Source of the DNA: Pseudomonadota bacterium
Lineage (GTDB): Bacteria; Pseudomonadota; Alphaproteobacteria; Rhizobiales; Beijerinckiaceae
Assembly (NCBI GenBank): GCA_023423995.1
Contig: JAFAEL010000091.1
Location: forward strand, 1 to 51,437
DNA length: 51,437 bases
Direction: 5' to 3'
In this document: piece after piece, positions 25,128 to 33,453 of the stretch
How positions within the stretch are numbered: the first letter of the stretch is position 1
Layout of the letters: the number at the start of each line of letters is the position of its first letter
Made by a program: the position numbers and the translations under genes
The notes under the pieces: model-generated
What the model saw: the letters and a program-made list of their open reading frames with translations, nothing else
Told to the model about the DNA's origin: nothing
The model's database searches: none

Positions 25128-25940
25128 GTGATCGTTACCGTCGTCACCCCGACCCTCAATGGCGTCGGCTATCTTCGCCAATGCATCGAGTCCGTGAAGC
25201 GGAACCATGGGCAAGGCTACGAGGTCGACCACGTCATCGTCGACGGCGGCAGCACCGATGGGACGGTCGAACTCGCCCAGTCCTATGGGCTGCGCATACG
25301 CCAGGGGCGCGACGACGGCATCTTCGATGCTATCAACAAGGGCTCTTTCGACTCCAAGGGCGACCTTCTCGGGTTTCTTGGCGCGGACGACGTGATGCTC
25401 GATGGAGCGCTGCAGGCGGTGACGGAGGCCCGGCGCAAGCGCGGGCGCCGCTGGATCGTCGGGGGAATCCGCTGGATCGACGAAAAGGGCCTGTCGCTCG
25501 GGGAACTCGCCGCGCCTCCCGCCTGGATGACGACCCGGATGCATGTGTGTCTCGGCTGGAACCCGATCATGCACATGTCGACCTACATCGCGCGCGACTT
25601 CTTCGAAGAGCTCGGCGGCTTCGACAAGCGCTTTCGGGATTCCGGTGATTACGACCTTTTCGCGCGGGCCCTCGCGCGCAGCCCCTACGAGCGGCTGCCG
25701 CAACCGCTTACATGCTTCCGGCGGACCGGCGAGAACAACAGCGCCATCCATTTCGCTCGGACGAGAGCCGAAAATCGCTCCGTGCGGGAGGCGTTCGGAC
25801 CGCGGTCTGAGGCCGAGCGCGCGTTCTGGCGGTTCGTCCTGCGGGCCTGGATGAACGGCCGCAATCCACGCTGGATGATGGCCAAGTTCACCGGGGCCGC
25901 CCAGCATCGGCTCGGGTTGCAGGAGAAGGCCTATTTTTGA
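25128..25940 (+). CDS. Glycosyltransferase, GT2 family
   Basis: A 270-residue inverting GT-A glycosyltransferase. It starts VTVVTPTLNGVGYLRQCIESV and contains the nucleotide-binding VDGGSTDGT and the DXD-type metal motif at GADDV (about 85-89), then LGGFDKRFRDSGDYDLFARAL near residues 160-180, a segment usual in WcaA-like enzymes. The start is GTG with GAGGAGACGCC upstream. It ends 19 bases before the polymerase ATG. It would add a sugar to the lipid-linked repeat unit. The donor is unknown. Confidence 0.92.
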   Translation: MIVTVVTPTLNGVGYLRQCIESVKRNHGQGYEVDHVIVDGGSTDGTVELAQSYGLRIRQGRDDGIFDAINKGSFDSKGDLLGFLGADDVMLDGALQAVTEARRKRGRRWIVGGIRWIDEKGLSLGELAAPPAWMTTRMHVCLGWNPIMHMSTYIARDFFEELGGFDKRFRDSGDYDLFARALARSPYERLPQPLTCFRRTGENNSAIHFARTRAENRSVREAFGPRSEAERAFWRFVLRAWMNGRNPRWMMAKFTGAAQHRLGLQEKAYF

Positions 25941-25956
25941 GCGGGCGAGCGCCCGC
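25941..25956 (+). promoter_or_regulatory. Hairpin between GT2 stop and polymerase start
   Basis: Arms GCGGGC and GCCCGC with a 4-base loop begin immediately after the GT2 stop and end 3 bases before the polymerase ATG at 25960. It occupies the space where a ribosome binding site would be, so it may limit initiation unless opened by the upstream ribosome. Confidence 0.4.
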
Positions 25957-25959
25957 GCC

Positions 25960-27300
25960 ATGGGTGTGGTGGGGGCTCCATTCGCGGCGATTGCCGGCCC
26001 TGCACCGCGGCCGATCTCGCCAGACCGGCCCGATCTCCACGACCGCTATGTCGGCCTCCTGTTCTTCGCCCTGGTCGGCTATGCGACACTGGGGAAGGGT
26101 TTCGCATATCTGGGCATCGCGCCGCTCTTCATCGGCGAGGTCGTTCTCGCGCTCGGCCTCCTCGCTCTGCTTCGGTCAGGCTGCCTCGTAGCGATCTGGG
26201 CCGGGTTGCCCAATCTCCTGCTTCTCTGCCTCATGACCTGGGTACTGGCCCGCACGGCGCCTTTCGTCGGCGCCTACGGGCTCAATGCCCCCCGAGACAG
26301 CATGGTCGTGATGTACGGCCTCTTTGCCCTCATCGTCACGGCATTGCTTATCGAGAAGCCCGCGAGGCTCGGCCGCGTGCTGCAATCCTACGCGCGGTTT
26401 GCCTGGTTCTACGGGATCTTCGGCGGCCTCATCTATCACGCCACCAACCCCGGCTTCCTCGGTGCCTCGGTGTCATTCCAGATGCCGCAGGTCCGTGCCG
26501 GCGAGGCTGCCGCGCACTTGGCCGGGGCTGGCGTATTCATGGTGGTCGGCCTTGGGAAGTCGACCCGGATGTGGTGGTTCCTCTTCCTGGTCAGCGTCGT
26601 CATGGTCGTCCCGAGCCGCGCCGCCATGCTCACCTGCCTAATCCCGCTCATACTCGGCGTCATCCTCTCGGGGCAGTTGGGAAGGGTACTGCCCGGGTTC
26701 GGGATCGGGCTCCTGATTCTCCTTGCCGCCTATGCCGCCGATCTCGAAATCGAGACGCCTGGGGGACGCAGCGTCGGCCCCGTGCAGATGGTGGAGAACG
26801 TGGAGAGCATCGTGGGCCGCAGCGAGGCCTCGAACCTCGACGGCACGAAGCTCTGGCGGCTGCGATGGTGGCAAAGCATCCGCGATTACACGTTCGGCGG
26901 CGATTACTTCTGGACGGGAAAGGGCTTCGGCGTGAACCTCGCGGAGGCGGACGGGTTCACGCTCGAGGCGGGTCCTTCTGCGCTGCGAAGTCCACATAAC
27001 GCACATATGACGATTCTCAGCCGCACAGGCGTGCCCGGGCTCCTTCTGTGGACCGCGACCGGCCTGGCCTGGTTCGGCCTCCTTGCGCTCTCCGCCCTCC
27101 GGGCAAAGCTGGAAGGGCTTCACCAGTGGAGTGGGATATTCATCTGGATCCTGTGCTACGGGGCGGGAATCATCATCAATTCGTCATTCGATGTGGCGCT
27201 GGAAGGCCCCATGCTGGGCATCTGGTTCTGGTCGATCTTCGGCCTGGGCGTCGGCGCCATGATGATCTTCGCCGCCAGGGATAGGCTCTCGGCGGCCTGA
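25960..27300 (+). CDS. O-antigen ligase/polymerase-like membrane protein (Wzy_C)
   Basis: A 446-residue integral membrane protein with about 11 hydrophobic helices. The large periplasmic loop precedes the motif SPHNAHMTILSRTGVPGLLL (about residues 345-365), which matches the HNxxL-type signature of the Wzy_C/O-antigen-ligase family. An Arg-rich region SRAAMLTCLIPLILG sits near residue 210. It probably polymerises or attaches repeat units in the periplasm. The ATG at 25960 lacks a clean ribosome binding site because a hairpin fills the gap from the GT2 gene. Wzy sequences vary a lot, so the exact reaction cannot be told. Confidence 0.87.
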   Translation: MGVVGAPFAAIAGPAPRPISPDRPDLHDRYVGLLFFALVGYATLGKGFAYLGIAPLFIGEVVLALGLLALLRSGCLVAIWAGLPNLLLLCLMTWVLARTAPFVGAYGLNAPRDSMVVMYGLFALIVTALLIEKPARLGRVLQSYARFAWFYGIFGGLIYHATNPGFLGASVSFQMPQVRAGEAAAHLAGAGVFMVVGLGKSTRMWWFLFLVSVVMVVPSRAAMLTCLIPLILGVILSGQLGRVLPGFGIGLLILLAAYAADLEIETPGGRSVGPVQMVENVESIVGRSEASNLDGTKLWRLRWWQSIRDYTFGGDYFWTGKGFGVNLAEADGFTLEAGPSALRSPHNAHMTILSRTGVPGLLLWTATGLAWFGLLALSALRAKLEGLHQWSGIFIWILCYGAGIIINSSFDVALEGPMLGIWFWSIFGLGVGAMMIFAARDRLSAA

Positions 27301-27403
27301 AGGCACGCCGGAGAGGCTGGCGCTCCATCGCGCAGGACGGTTTCCACGCCTCCGGCTGTCTCTCCCGGCCGAGAGGGCGGGAGGGCCGGCCGAGTTCGTC
27401 GGC

Positions 27404-27664
27404 TTAGCGCCCCGGATCCGACCAGCGATTGTTCAGCAGCGTATTGAGCGTCGTGCAGGCCCAGTCGTATTCGGCCGAACCCGCAGCAGGCTTTTCCTTG
27501 CTGCAGATTTCCGCGAAGCGCCGCAGCGACGCGGGATCGCGCGTCACCGTCCCATGGAGGGAGGCCACATAGGCCTCGAGCGCGGCGACCTTGCCCGTGA
27601 GGCGCTTCACTTCTTCCGCGAGCACCTGCATGGCTTCCGCTGTGTCGGCGGGTAGTTCTCTCAT
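27404..27664 (-). CDS. Small hypothetical coiled-coil protein
   Basis: An 86-residue protein. ATG at 27664 follows GGGAGGAAAAC, an excellent ribosome binding site, which decides the start although the frame is open upstream to 27820. The N-terminal half (AMQVLAEEVKRLTGKVAALE) has a heptad-like hydrophobic pattern, and the C-terminal half holds two cysteines and a conserved-looking SAEYDWACTTLNTLLNNRW. No known family. It is convergent with the polymerase gene, 103 bases apart. Confidence 0.66.
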   Translation of the reverse strand: MRELPADTAEAMQVLAEEVKRLTGKVAALEAYVASLHGTVTRDPASLRRFAEICSKEKPAAGSAEYDWACTTLNTLLNNRWSDPGR

Positions 27665-27969
27665 GTTTTCCTCCCTTTTCAGGATGAAAGCAGATTGCCG
27701 CCTGCCTGTTCCAGACTTTTCTTCGGGTGAGCGCCAACGAAGCGGCCGAGTTCCCGGCGGGGGAGCGCTCGCTCTCCCGGATGATGGATCAACGCAGACC
27801 TTCAGGCCGAAGAATCGCACGACGCTGGCGACAATACATCTACAATCGAACGTACCATTAGGACGATTTGCCTTTAAGATTCTGAGATTTGCCCCCGCGG
27901 CGGGTTTGTAATTTTTTAGCTAGCGATTGAACGTGGACGGCTACGTTCTCGATTTGGGAGAGCCACGCG

Positions 27970-28770
27970 ATGGTTGCTCCTTCCGACAAGATTTTTCCCC
28001 TCGGCGTCCTGATCGACTACTGGAACCTGCAGCCGGATATTCCCGGTTCGGGAAAGATCAGGATTTGCGTCAACAGCTACAAGTGCCGCAATCCGGCCTT
28101 CGGCGGGACCGTCAAGGAGGAGATGATCAAGGACGCCTTCCTAGGTGCGAGCAAGTGGAAGATCGTCGCCGAGGCGGGCGGGGCGAAAAAATACGTGGAC
28201 GCATTTGTCGGGAAGGGATCTCCCGATACGATCACGACCGTCCTCGAGCTCGTTTACAAGTACAAGGACGACTTCCTGAAAGCGTATGGAAAATCTCAGA
28301 CGGAGCCGTACAAATCCTGTGCCCGCATCCTCAAGGCTGATTCCTCCCCGGAAGCGATGTTGCAGGCCTTCTGCGACGCATTCATCGGGCTCGACTGCAA
28401 CGGCTTCGTCGGGAACTTCGTTCAACGAGCCAATCACGCGCTGAAGCTGGAGGCATCGTCATCGATCAAGACCGGGTTCTACTCGGCCCGGAAGGCGGTT
28501 CGGAAGAGCCCGGAGGAGATCCGGGACCGCGATCTCGTGATCTGGTCGAATTTCCTCCACATCGCCGCCGTCGACCACGTCCAGCCGGAGACCGGGAGGG
28601 TGATGGTTGCCCAGTCCACGGCCGGCGGCCCCCAGGCGAACAACCACAAACCGGTTGCAGTCAATGGAGGGCTCTTCCGCTTCGACCCGCCGGCGACGCG
28701 GTTCGGCGGCCAAGTCTACATCCTCGATGTGGGATTATCGGAGCCGGCAAAGCAGGCCGTCTCTCCCTAG
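27970..28770 (+). CDS. Orphan protein, possibly NlpC/P60-like
   Basis: A 266-residue protein with no signal peptide. The region FIGLDCNGFVGNF (Cys143) resembles the LDCSGFV nucleophile motif of NlpC/P60 cysteine peptidases/amidases, and 50 residues later DLVIWSNFLHIAAVDHV (His197) resembles the GDLVFW...HVGI segment that supplies their catalytic His. The spacing fits. The rest, including an N-terminal LIDYWNLQPD stretch, is unfamiliar. The call is from motif resemblance only. Upstream DNA is richer in A and T (AATTTTTTAGC) than its surroundings. Its stop shares the four bases CTAG with the stop of livF on the other strand. Confidence 0.68.
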   Translation: MVAPSDKIFPLGVLIDYWNLQPDIPGSGKIRICVNSYKCRNPAFGGTVKEEMIKDAFLGASKWKIVAEAGGAKKYVDAFVGKGSPDTITTVLELVYKYKDDFLKAYGKSQTEPYKSCARILKADSSPEAMLQAFCDAFIGLDCNGFVGNFVQRANHALKLEASSSIKTGFYSARKAVRKSPEEIRDRDLVIWSNFLHIAAVDHVQPETGRVMVAQSTAGGPQANNHKPVAVNGGLFRFDPPATRFGGQVYILDVGLSEPAKQAVSP

Positions 28771-29486
28771 GCACCCGCTCGGCCCGCAACGCCGAGATAA
28801 CGGTCGAGGGCCGCCCCATCCTGCAGGAGCGCCGCGCTGTTGGCGCGATGCGCGATCGCCCCCCGTTCGAGGATGACGGCCTCATCGGTCACACGCAGGA
28901 TCTTTTGCGCGTGCTGCTCGACGATGATGGCTGACATGCCCTCCTCTCGTAGGATCCTCTGCAACGCCGCGAGCAATTCCTCGATGATGATGGGCGCGAG
29001 TCCCTCGGTCGGCTCGTCCAGCAGCATGAGCCTCGGATTGAGGACAAGCGCGCGACCGATCGCCAGCATCTGCTGCTCGCCACCCGACAGCTGGTTGCCC
29101 ATGTTGGAGCGCCGCTCTCCCAGGCGCGGGAACAGGCGGTAGACGCGCTCGACGGTCCATGGTCCGGGACGAGCGACGGCCGTCATGTTCTCCTCGACAG
29201 TGAGCGAGCGGAAGATGTTTCGCTCCTGCGGCACCCAGCCGATCCCGGCCTCGGCTCTCCGTTCGGGGCCGAGCCGGGTGATGTCGCGGCCCGCAAGCAC
29301 GATCGACCCGCCGCGATGGCGGGTCACGCCGATGATCGTGTTGAGAAGCGTCGTCTTGCCGACGCCGTTGCGGCCGAGGACGGCGAGAGAGCGCCCACCC
29401 TGGAGGCGAAGCTGGATACCGTCGATGACCACGGCCTCGCCGTAGCCGGCTCGGAGGCCATCGACGACCAGGAGGTCGTCGTTCAA
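28767..29486 (-). CDS. livF: Branched-chain amino acid-type ABC transporter, ATP-binding protein
   Basis: A 239-residue ABC ATPase. Walker A is GRNGVGKTTLL, the signature is QLSGGEQQMLAIGRAL, Walker B is LMLLDEPTEGL, and the H-loop follows with IIVEQHA. The C-terminal tail and the size match LivF. Its start overlaps the stop of the LivG gene by four bases. It energises the importer formed by the LivH and LivM permeases. As the last gene of its run, it meets the hypothetical gene on the other strand tail to tail, sharing CTAG. Confidence 0.94.
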   Translation of the reverse strand: MNDDLLVVDGLRAGYGEAVVIDGIQLRLQGGRSLAVLGRNGVGKTTLLNTIIGVTRHRGGSIVLAGRDITRLGPERRAEAGIGWVPQERNIFRSLTVEENMTAVARPGPWTVERVYRLFPRLGERRSNMGNQLSGGEQQMLAIGRALVLNPRLMLLDEPTEGLAPIIIEELLAALQRILREEGMSAIIVEQHAQKILRVTDEAVILERGAIAHRANSAALLQDGAALDRYLGVAGRAGA

Positions 29487-30232
29487 AGGCCGCCCTCCCC
29501 GAGATAGACGGCCCGGACGCGGGGATCCGACGACACCTCGGCGACCGTACCCTCCGTGAAGAGGGCGCCATTCACCAGCACCGAGATGCGTTCGGCAAAG
29601 GAGAAGACGAGGTCCATGTCGTGCTCGATCAGCAGAACGGATACATCCCGCGGCAACCCAGCCACCACGGCCAGCAATTCCTGGCGCTCGGCTGCCGGCA
29701 CGCCCGCCGCCGGCTCGTCAAGCAGCAGCACGCGCGGCCTCGCCGCGAAAGCCAGAGCAATCTCCAGGAGGCGCTGCTTCCCGTAAGGGAGGGTGGCGGT
29801 CCGCTCTTCCAGGACGCCGGTCAGGCCGAAACGCGCCGCCGCCTCCTCGATTTCGGCCATGATCGGGCCGCTCGCGCCGAGGCTGCGCCACCAATGCCAG
29901 CCGCCGCCGAGCCGCTCGGAGACGGCGAGGCCGATCGACTCGAGCGGAGTCAGGCCCGGGAAAAGCTGGTTGATCTGGAAAGTGCGAGCGAGGCCGCGTC
30001 GGACTCGGGCATCGGGCGACAGTCGCGTCACCTCCGCACCGTCGAGCAGCACCGAGCCGGCGGTCGGGGTGAGAACGCCCGTCAGGAGATTGATGAAGGT
30101 GGTCTTGCCGGCACCGTTCGGACCGATGAGCGCGTGACGCGCCCCCTTCTCGAGGCGGAAGCTCACGGCATCCGTCGCCGTGATGCCGCCGAAGCTCTTG
30201 CTCAGCCCGATGGTTTCGAGCGCGGCCGTCAT
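29483..30232 (-). CDS. livG: Branched-chain amino acid-type ABC transporter, ATP-binding protein
   Basis: A 249-residue ABC ATPase paired with LivF. It shows Walker A GPNGAGKTTFINLLTGV, the signature region TLPYGKQRLLEIALAFA (an atypical LSGG-like form usual for LivG), Walker B RVLLLDEPAAGVP and the H-loop IEHDMDLVF. The segment KSFGGITATDAVSF near the N-terminus is typical of LivG. Both ends overlap the neighbours by four bases. It forms the ATPase heterodimer with LivF at the inner membrane. Confidence 0.94.
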   Translation of the reverse strand: MTAALETIGLSKSFGGITATDAVSFRLEKGARHALIGPNGAGKTTFINLLTGVLTPTAGSVLLDGAEVTRLSPDARVRRGLARTFQINQLFPGLTPLESIGLAVSERLGGGWHWWRSLGASGPIMAEIEEAAARFGLTGVLEERTATLPYGKQRLLEIALAFAARPRVLLLDEPAAGVPAAERQELLAVVAGLPRDVSVLLIEHDMDLVFSFAERISVLVNGALFTEGTVAEVSSDPRVRAVYLGEGGL

Positions 30233-31254
30233 GGCTTTCGCTCCCGCCCAGCCCAGGACCGGGACCGGCGGCCGAGCAGGCCGAGGCCGCCGCCGAGCAG
30301 ATTGCCGAGGCCGGCACTGATCCGCTCGCGCCCGACGAGAACCAGGCAGACGAGGATAAGCCCGATCCAGAATAGCCAGTACTGCGGCGTGAGTGTCGCA
30401 AAGGCGTCCTGAAGGAGCTTGAAGACCACTGCGCCGATGAGCCCTCCATACAGGTAGCCGGCTCCGCCGATGACGAGCACGAGCAGCACGTCGGCCGAGC
30501 GGTGGAATTCGAGCACATCGAGCGAGACGAACTGGGTGGTCTGTGCCAGGAGCGCCCCGGCAACACCGGCATAGGCTGCCGAGAGGGTGTAGACGGCCAC
30601 GAGGCGCCGGTTAGCCGGCACGCCGATTGCCCGCGCGCGCAGGGGATTGTCCCTGACCGCCATCAGCGAGAGGCCGAAAGGCGAGTACACGACCCGACGC
30701 GCGAGCAAAAACAAAAGAAAGAGGATTGCGAGCGTGTAGGCGTGGGCGACCCTGCCGAAAATGTCGAACTCGAAAAGGCCGAGGATGGGTCCCATCGACA
30801 CGTCCTGGAGCCCATCGGCGCCGCCCGTCAGCCACGATACCTGGTTGGCGATCTCTCCGAACACCAAGGCGACCCCGAGCGTGACCATGAGCCGGGTGAG
30901 GTCCGCCCCCCGCAGGACCAGGAAGCTCGTGACAAATCCCGCGAGCGCTGCCGCGAGGGCCGACGCGCCGAGCCCGGCGAGCGGGTCGGAGATCCCATGC
31001 TTGGCGAGAAGGCCGGCCACATAGGCGCCAAGACCGAAGAAGGCCGCATGGCCGAGGGAGACGATGCCGGCATAGCCGAGGATGAGGTCGAGCGAGAGGG
31101 CGAAGAGTGCCAGGATCGCGATCTCGCTGGCGAGAAGGTGCTTGTCGCTCACCAGGAAGAGCGAGCCGAAGGCGGCGAGCCAGAAGACGGTCTCGGGCCA
31201 GCGCCAGCGGGAGCGATGCTGCAGGCCTCCCTCGACGGTCCCCGACAGCGGCAT
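30229..31254 (-). CDS. livM: Branched-chain amino acid-type ABC transporter, permease
   Basis: A membrane permease of 341 residues with about 9-10 helices. The ATG at 31254 (MPLSGTVEGG) lies just after the LivH stop; an earlier in-frame start at 31299 would overlap LivH by 41 bases and is less likely. The core motif LDLILGYAGIVSLGHAAFFGLGAYVAGLL is the LivM signature, and GIPANRRL-like loop residues (here GVPANRRLVAVY) contact the ATPases. The C-terminus overlaps livG by four bases. It partners with LivH. Confidence 0.93.
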   Translation of the reverse strand: MPLSGTVEGGLQHRSRWRWPETVFWLAAFGSLFLVSDKHLLASEIAILALFALSLDLILGYAGIVSLGHAAFFGLGAYVAGLLAKHGISDPLAGLGASALAAALAGFVTSFLVLRGADLTRLMVTLGVALVFGEIANQVSWLTGGADGLQDVSMGPILGLFEFDIFGRVAHAYTLAILFLLFLLARRVVYSPFGLSLMAVRDNPLRARAIGVPANRRLVAVYTLSAAYAGVAGALLAQTTQFVSLDVLEFHRSADVLLVLVIGGAGYLYGGLIGAVVFKLLQDAFATLTPQYWLFWIGLILVCLVLVGRERISAGLGNLLGGGLGLLGRRSRSWAGRERKP

Positions 31255-31258
31255 CGCC

Positions 31259-32113
31259 TCACCGAGCACGGGCGAAAAGCCCCTGCGGTCGCAGCACAAG
31301 CACGACGATCATGAGCGTGTAGATCACGAAGGCGCCGAAGGCGGGCACGTAGTATTTCCCGGCGACGTCCGCGATCCCGAGGATGAGCGAGGCTACGAAG
31401 GGCCCGACGATGCCGGACGTGCCTCCGACCGTCACCACGATCAGGAAGTAGATCATGAACTTGAGGGGGAAGGTCGGATCGAGGCCGAGGATCTCCGCCC
31501 CGAGCGCGCCGCCGAGCCCGGCAAGGCCGGATCCGACCGCGAAGGTGACGGCGAAGATCGCACCCACATTGATGCCGAGCCCGCATGCGACCCGAGGATC
31601 GTCCACGGCAGCCCGCAGGCGGCTTCCGAAACGGGTCTTCGTGAGCGTGAGTTGCAGGCCGACCACTAGGACCGCGCAGACGGCGATGATGAAGGAACGG
31701 TAGAGCCCAACCTGCACGCCGGCGACCTCCACGCGTCCCTGGAGCCAGGCCGGCAAGCGCATGAACTGCTGCTGCGAGCCGACGGAGTAGTCCACGCCCG
31801 CCACCGCCATGAAGGTGAGCCCGATCGAGAAGAGCACCTGGTCGAGATGCGAGCGGCCGTAGAGGTGGACGTAGAGCGTCCGCTCCAACAGGAGGCCGAT
31901 GGCGCCTGGGATGAGGAACGCGAAGGGCAGCGTCGCGATGAACGGGACGCCCCAGCGGTTCAGCATGAGCGCGCTGACATAGCCCCCCGCCATGGCGAAT
32001 GCGCCGTGGGCGAGGTTCACGAAATTCATCAGTCCCAGCGTCACGGCCAGCCCGCAGGCGAGCACGAAGAGCAGCATGCCGTAGGCGATGCCGTCGAACA
32101 GGATGGTCAGCAC
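31259..32113 (-). CDS. livH: Branched-chain amino acid-type ABC transporter, permease
   Basis: A 284-residue membrane permease. The N-terminal LGLMNFVNLAHGAFAMAGGYV is the LivH signature, and there are about 8 hydrophobic helices. The loop TRFGSRLRAAVDDPRVACGLGINV is the coupling region that touches the ATPases. Start ATG at 32113 is the natural one (MLTILFDGIAYG). It is 61 bases after the periplasmic binding protein gene and is clearly in the same operon. Confidence 0.93.
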   Translation of the reverse strand: MLTILFDGIAYGMLLFVLACGLAVTLGLMNFVNLAHGAFAMAGGYVSALMLNRWGVPFIATLPFAFLIPGAIGLLLERTLYVHLYGRSHLDQVLFSIGLTFMAVAGVDYSVGSQQQFMRLPAWLQGRVEVAGVQVGLYRSFIIAVCAVLVVGLQLTLTKTRFGSRLRAAVDDPRVACGLGINVGAIFAVTFAVGSGLAGLGGALGAEILGLDPTFPLKFMIYFLIVVTVGGTSGIVGPFVASLILGIADVAGKYYVPAFGAFVIYTLMIVVLVLRPQGLFARAR

Positions 32114-32174
32114 GGGACGCGCGAGACGGCGCGCCGGATGCGTCGCGCCAAGCTGGACATCACCCGGCGTCGGT

Positions 32175-33347
32175 TCAGTTCGACTTCGCGGCCTTCACGG
32201 GATCCTTGACGTCCGCGATGGTCTCGAACTCGACGTTGTAGAGTTCGCCCCCTACCCTCTCGACCTTGCGGACATAGACGTTCTGGACGATGTCTCGCGT
32301 CTTGGGGTCGATCGAGACGGGGCCGCGGGGGCTGGGCCAGCTGAGGCTCTTCATCGCGTCGACGAGCGCCTGGCCGCCCTGCCCGTTCGTCTTCTTAAGG
32401 CCCTCGTAGATCACATGCATGCCGTCGTAGCCGCCGACGGCCATGAAGTTCGGCCGCATGTTCGCGGCCTTCCGGAACTCGGCCACGAAGGCCTTGTTCT
32501 CCGGGCTATCATGCGCGGCCGAGTAATGATGGCTGGACACGACACCAAGCGCCACCTCGCCCATATCGTTGAGGATGTCGTCGTCCACGACATCCCCGGT
32601 CGAGATGAGCCGGATGCCGGACTTGTCGAGCCCGCGCTCGGCGAACTGCTTCATGAGCTGAGCGCCGACGCCCGACGGAACGAAGGTGAAGAGAGCGTCT
32701 GGCTTCGCATCCGCTGCCCGCTGCAGGAAGGGCGAAAAATCCGGATTGCGCAGCGGCACGCGGAGGTTCTCGACGGTGCCGCCGCCCTTGGCGAGGGTCT
32801 CCGAAAAGGCCTTTTCGGCGTCGATCCCCGGTCCGTAGTCGGAGACAAGCGTCACAACCTTCCTGAGCCCGTTCTTGGAGGCCCATTCCGCCATCGGGGT
32901 TGCGACCTGCGCGAGCGTGAAACCCGAGCGAACGATGAAAGGTGAGGCTTCGGTAATGGTCGAGGTGGCGGCGCACATCACGACGGCCGGCACCTTCGCC
33001 TGGGTGGCGAGCGGGGCTGCCGCCAGCGCAAGCGGCGTCAGGCCGAAGCCTGCGAGCACCGAGACCTTGTTGTTGACGATCAATTCCTGGGCGAGCCGCT
33101 TCGTCACGTCCGCCGTCCCGGTATCGTCCTTCAGGATGACCTGCACCTTGCGTCCGGCAACCGTGTCGCCATGCTGCTGCTGGTAGAGCTTCACGGCCGC
33201 CTCGACCTGGCGGCCCGTGGACGCGAAGGGTCCGCTCATCGGGAGGATCAGGCCGATCCTGATCGGCTCCTGCGCCCATGCGTTGCCGCTGGCCAGCGCG
33301 GCCGACAGCATCGCTGCGCCGGCCAAGAGCTTGCGCCTGTTCGTCAT
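32175..33347 (-). CDS. livK: Branched-chain amino acid-type ABC transporter, substrate-binding protein
   Basis: A 390-residue periplasmic binding protein. The signal peptide MTNRRKLLAGAAMLSAALAS with cleavage after AWA gives a mature start QEPIRIGLILPMSGPFAS. The fold is Peripla_BP_6/type I with residues such as VLAGFGLTPLALA, MCAATSTITEASPF and VSDYGPGIDAEKAF. I chose ATG at 33347, which has GGGAGGGATCGGG upstream; the frame extends back to 33482, but that would place a long leader before the signal peptide. Family members bind amino acids, ureas, amides or hydroxy-acids, so the ligand is not fixed. Confidence 0.92.
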   Translation of the reverse strand: MTNRRKLLAGAAMLSAALASGNAWAQEPIRIGLILPMSGPFASTGRQVEAAVKLYQQQHGDTVAGRKVQVILKDDTGTADVTKRLAQELIVNNKVSVLAGFGLTPLALAAAPLATQAKVPAVVMCAATSTITEASPFIVRSGFTLAQVATPMAEWASKNGLRKVVTLVSDYGPGIDAEKAFSETLAKGGGTVENLRVPLRNPDFSPFLQRAADAKPDALFTFVPSGVGAQLMKQFAERGLDKSGIRLISTGDVVDDDILNDMGEVALGVVSSHHYSAAHDSPENKAFVAEFRKAANMRPNFMAVGGYDGMHVIYEGLKKTNGQGGQALVDAMKSLSWPSPRGPVSIDPKTRDIVQNVYVRKVERVGGELYNVEFETIADVKDPVKAAKSN

Positions 33348-33453
33348 CCCGATCCCTCCCGGAACTTTGCACTTTCTTATCTTGGCGGCCGCTCGAAGCC
33401 GAGACGTTCGGAACGCGACTTTCGTCGCCGGACGAGTGCCGCCGCTTGCGCCT

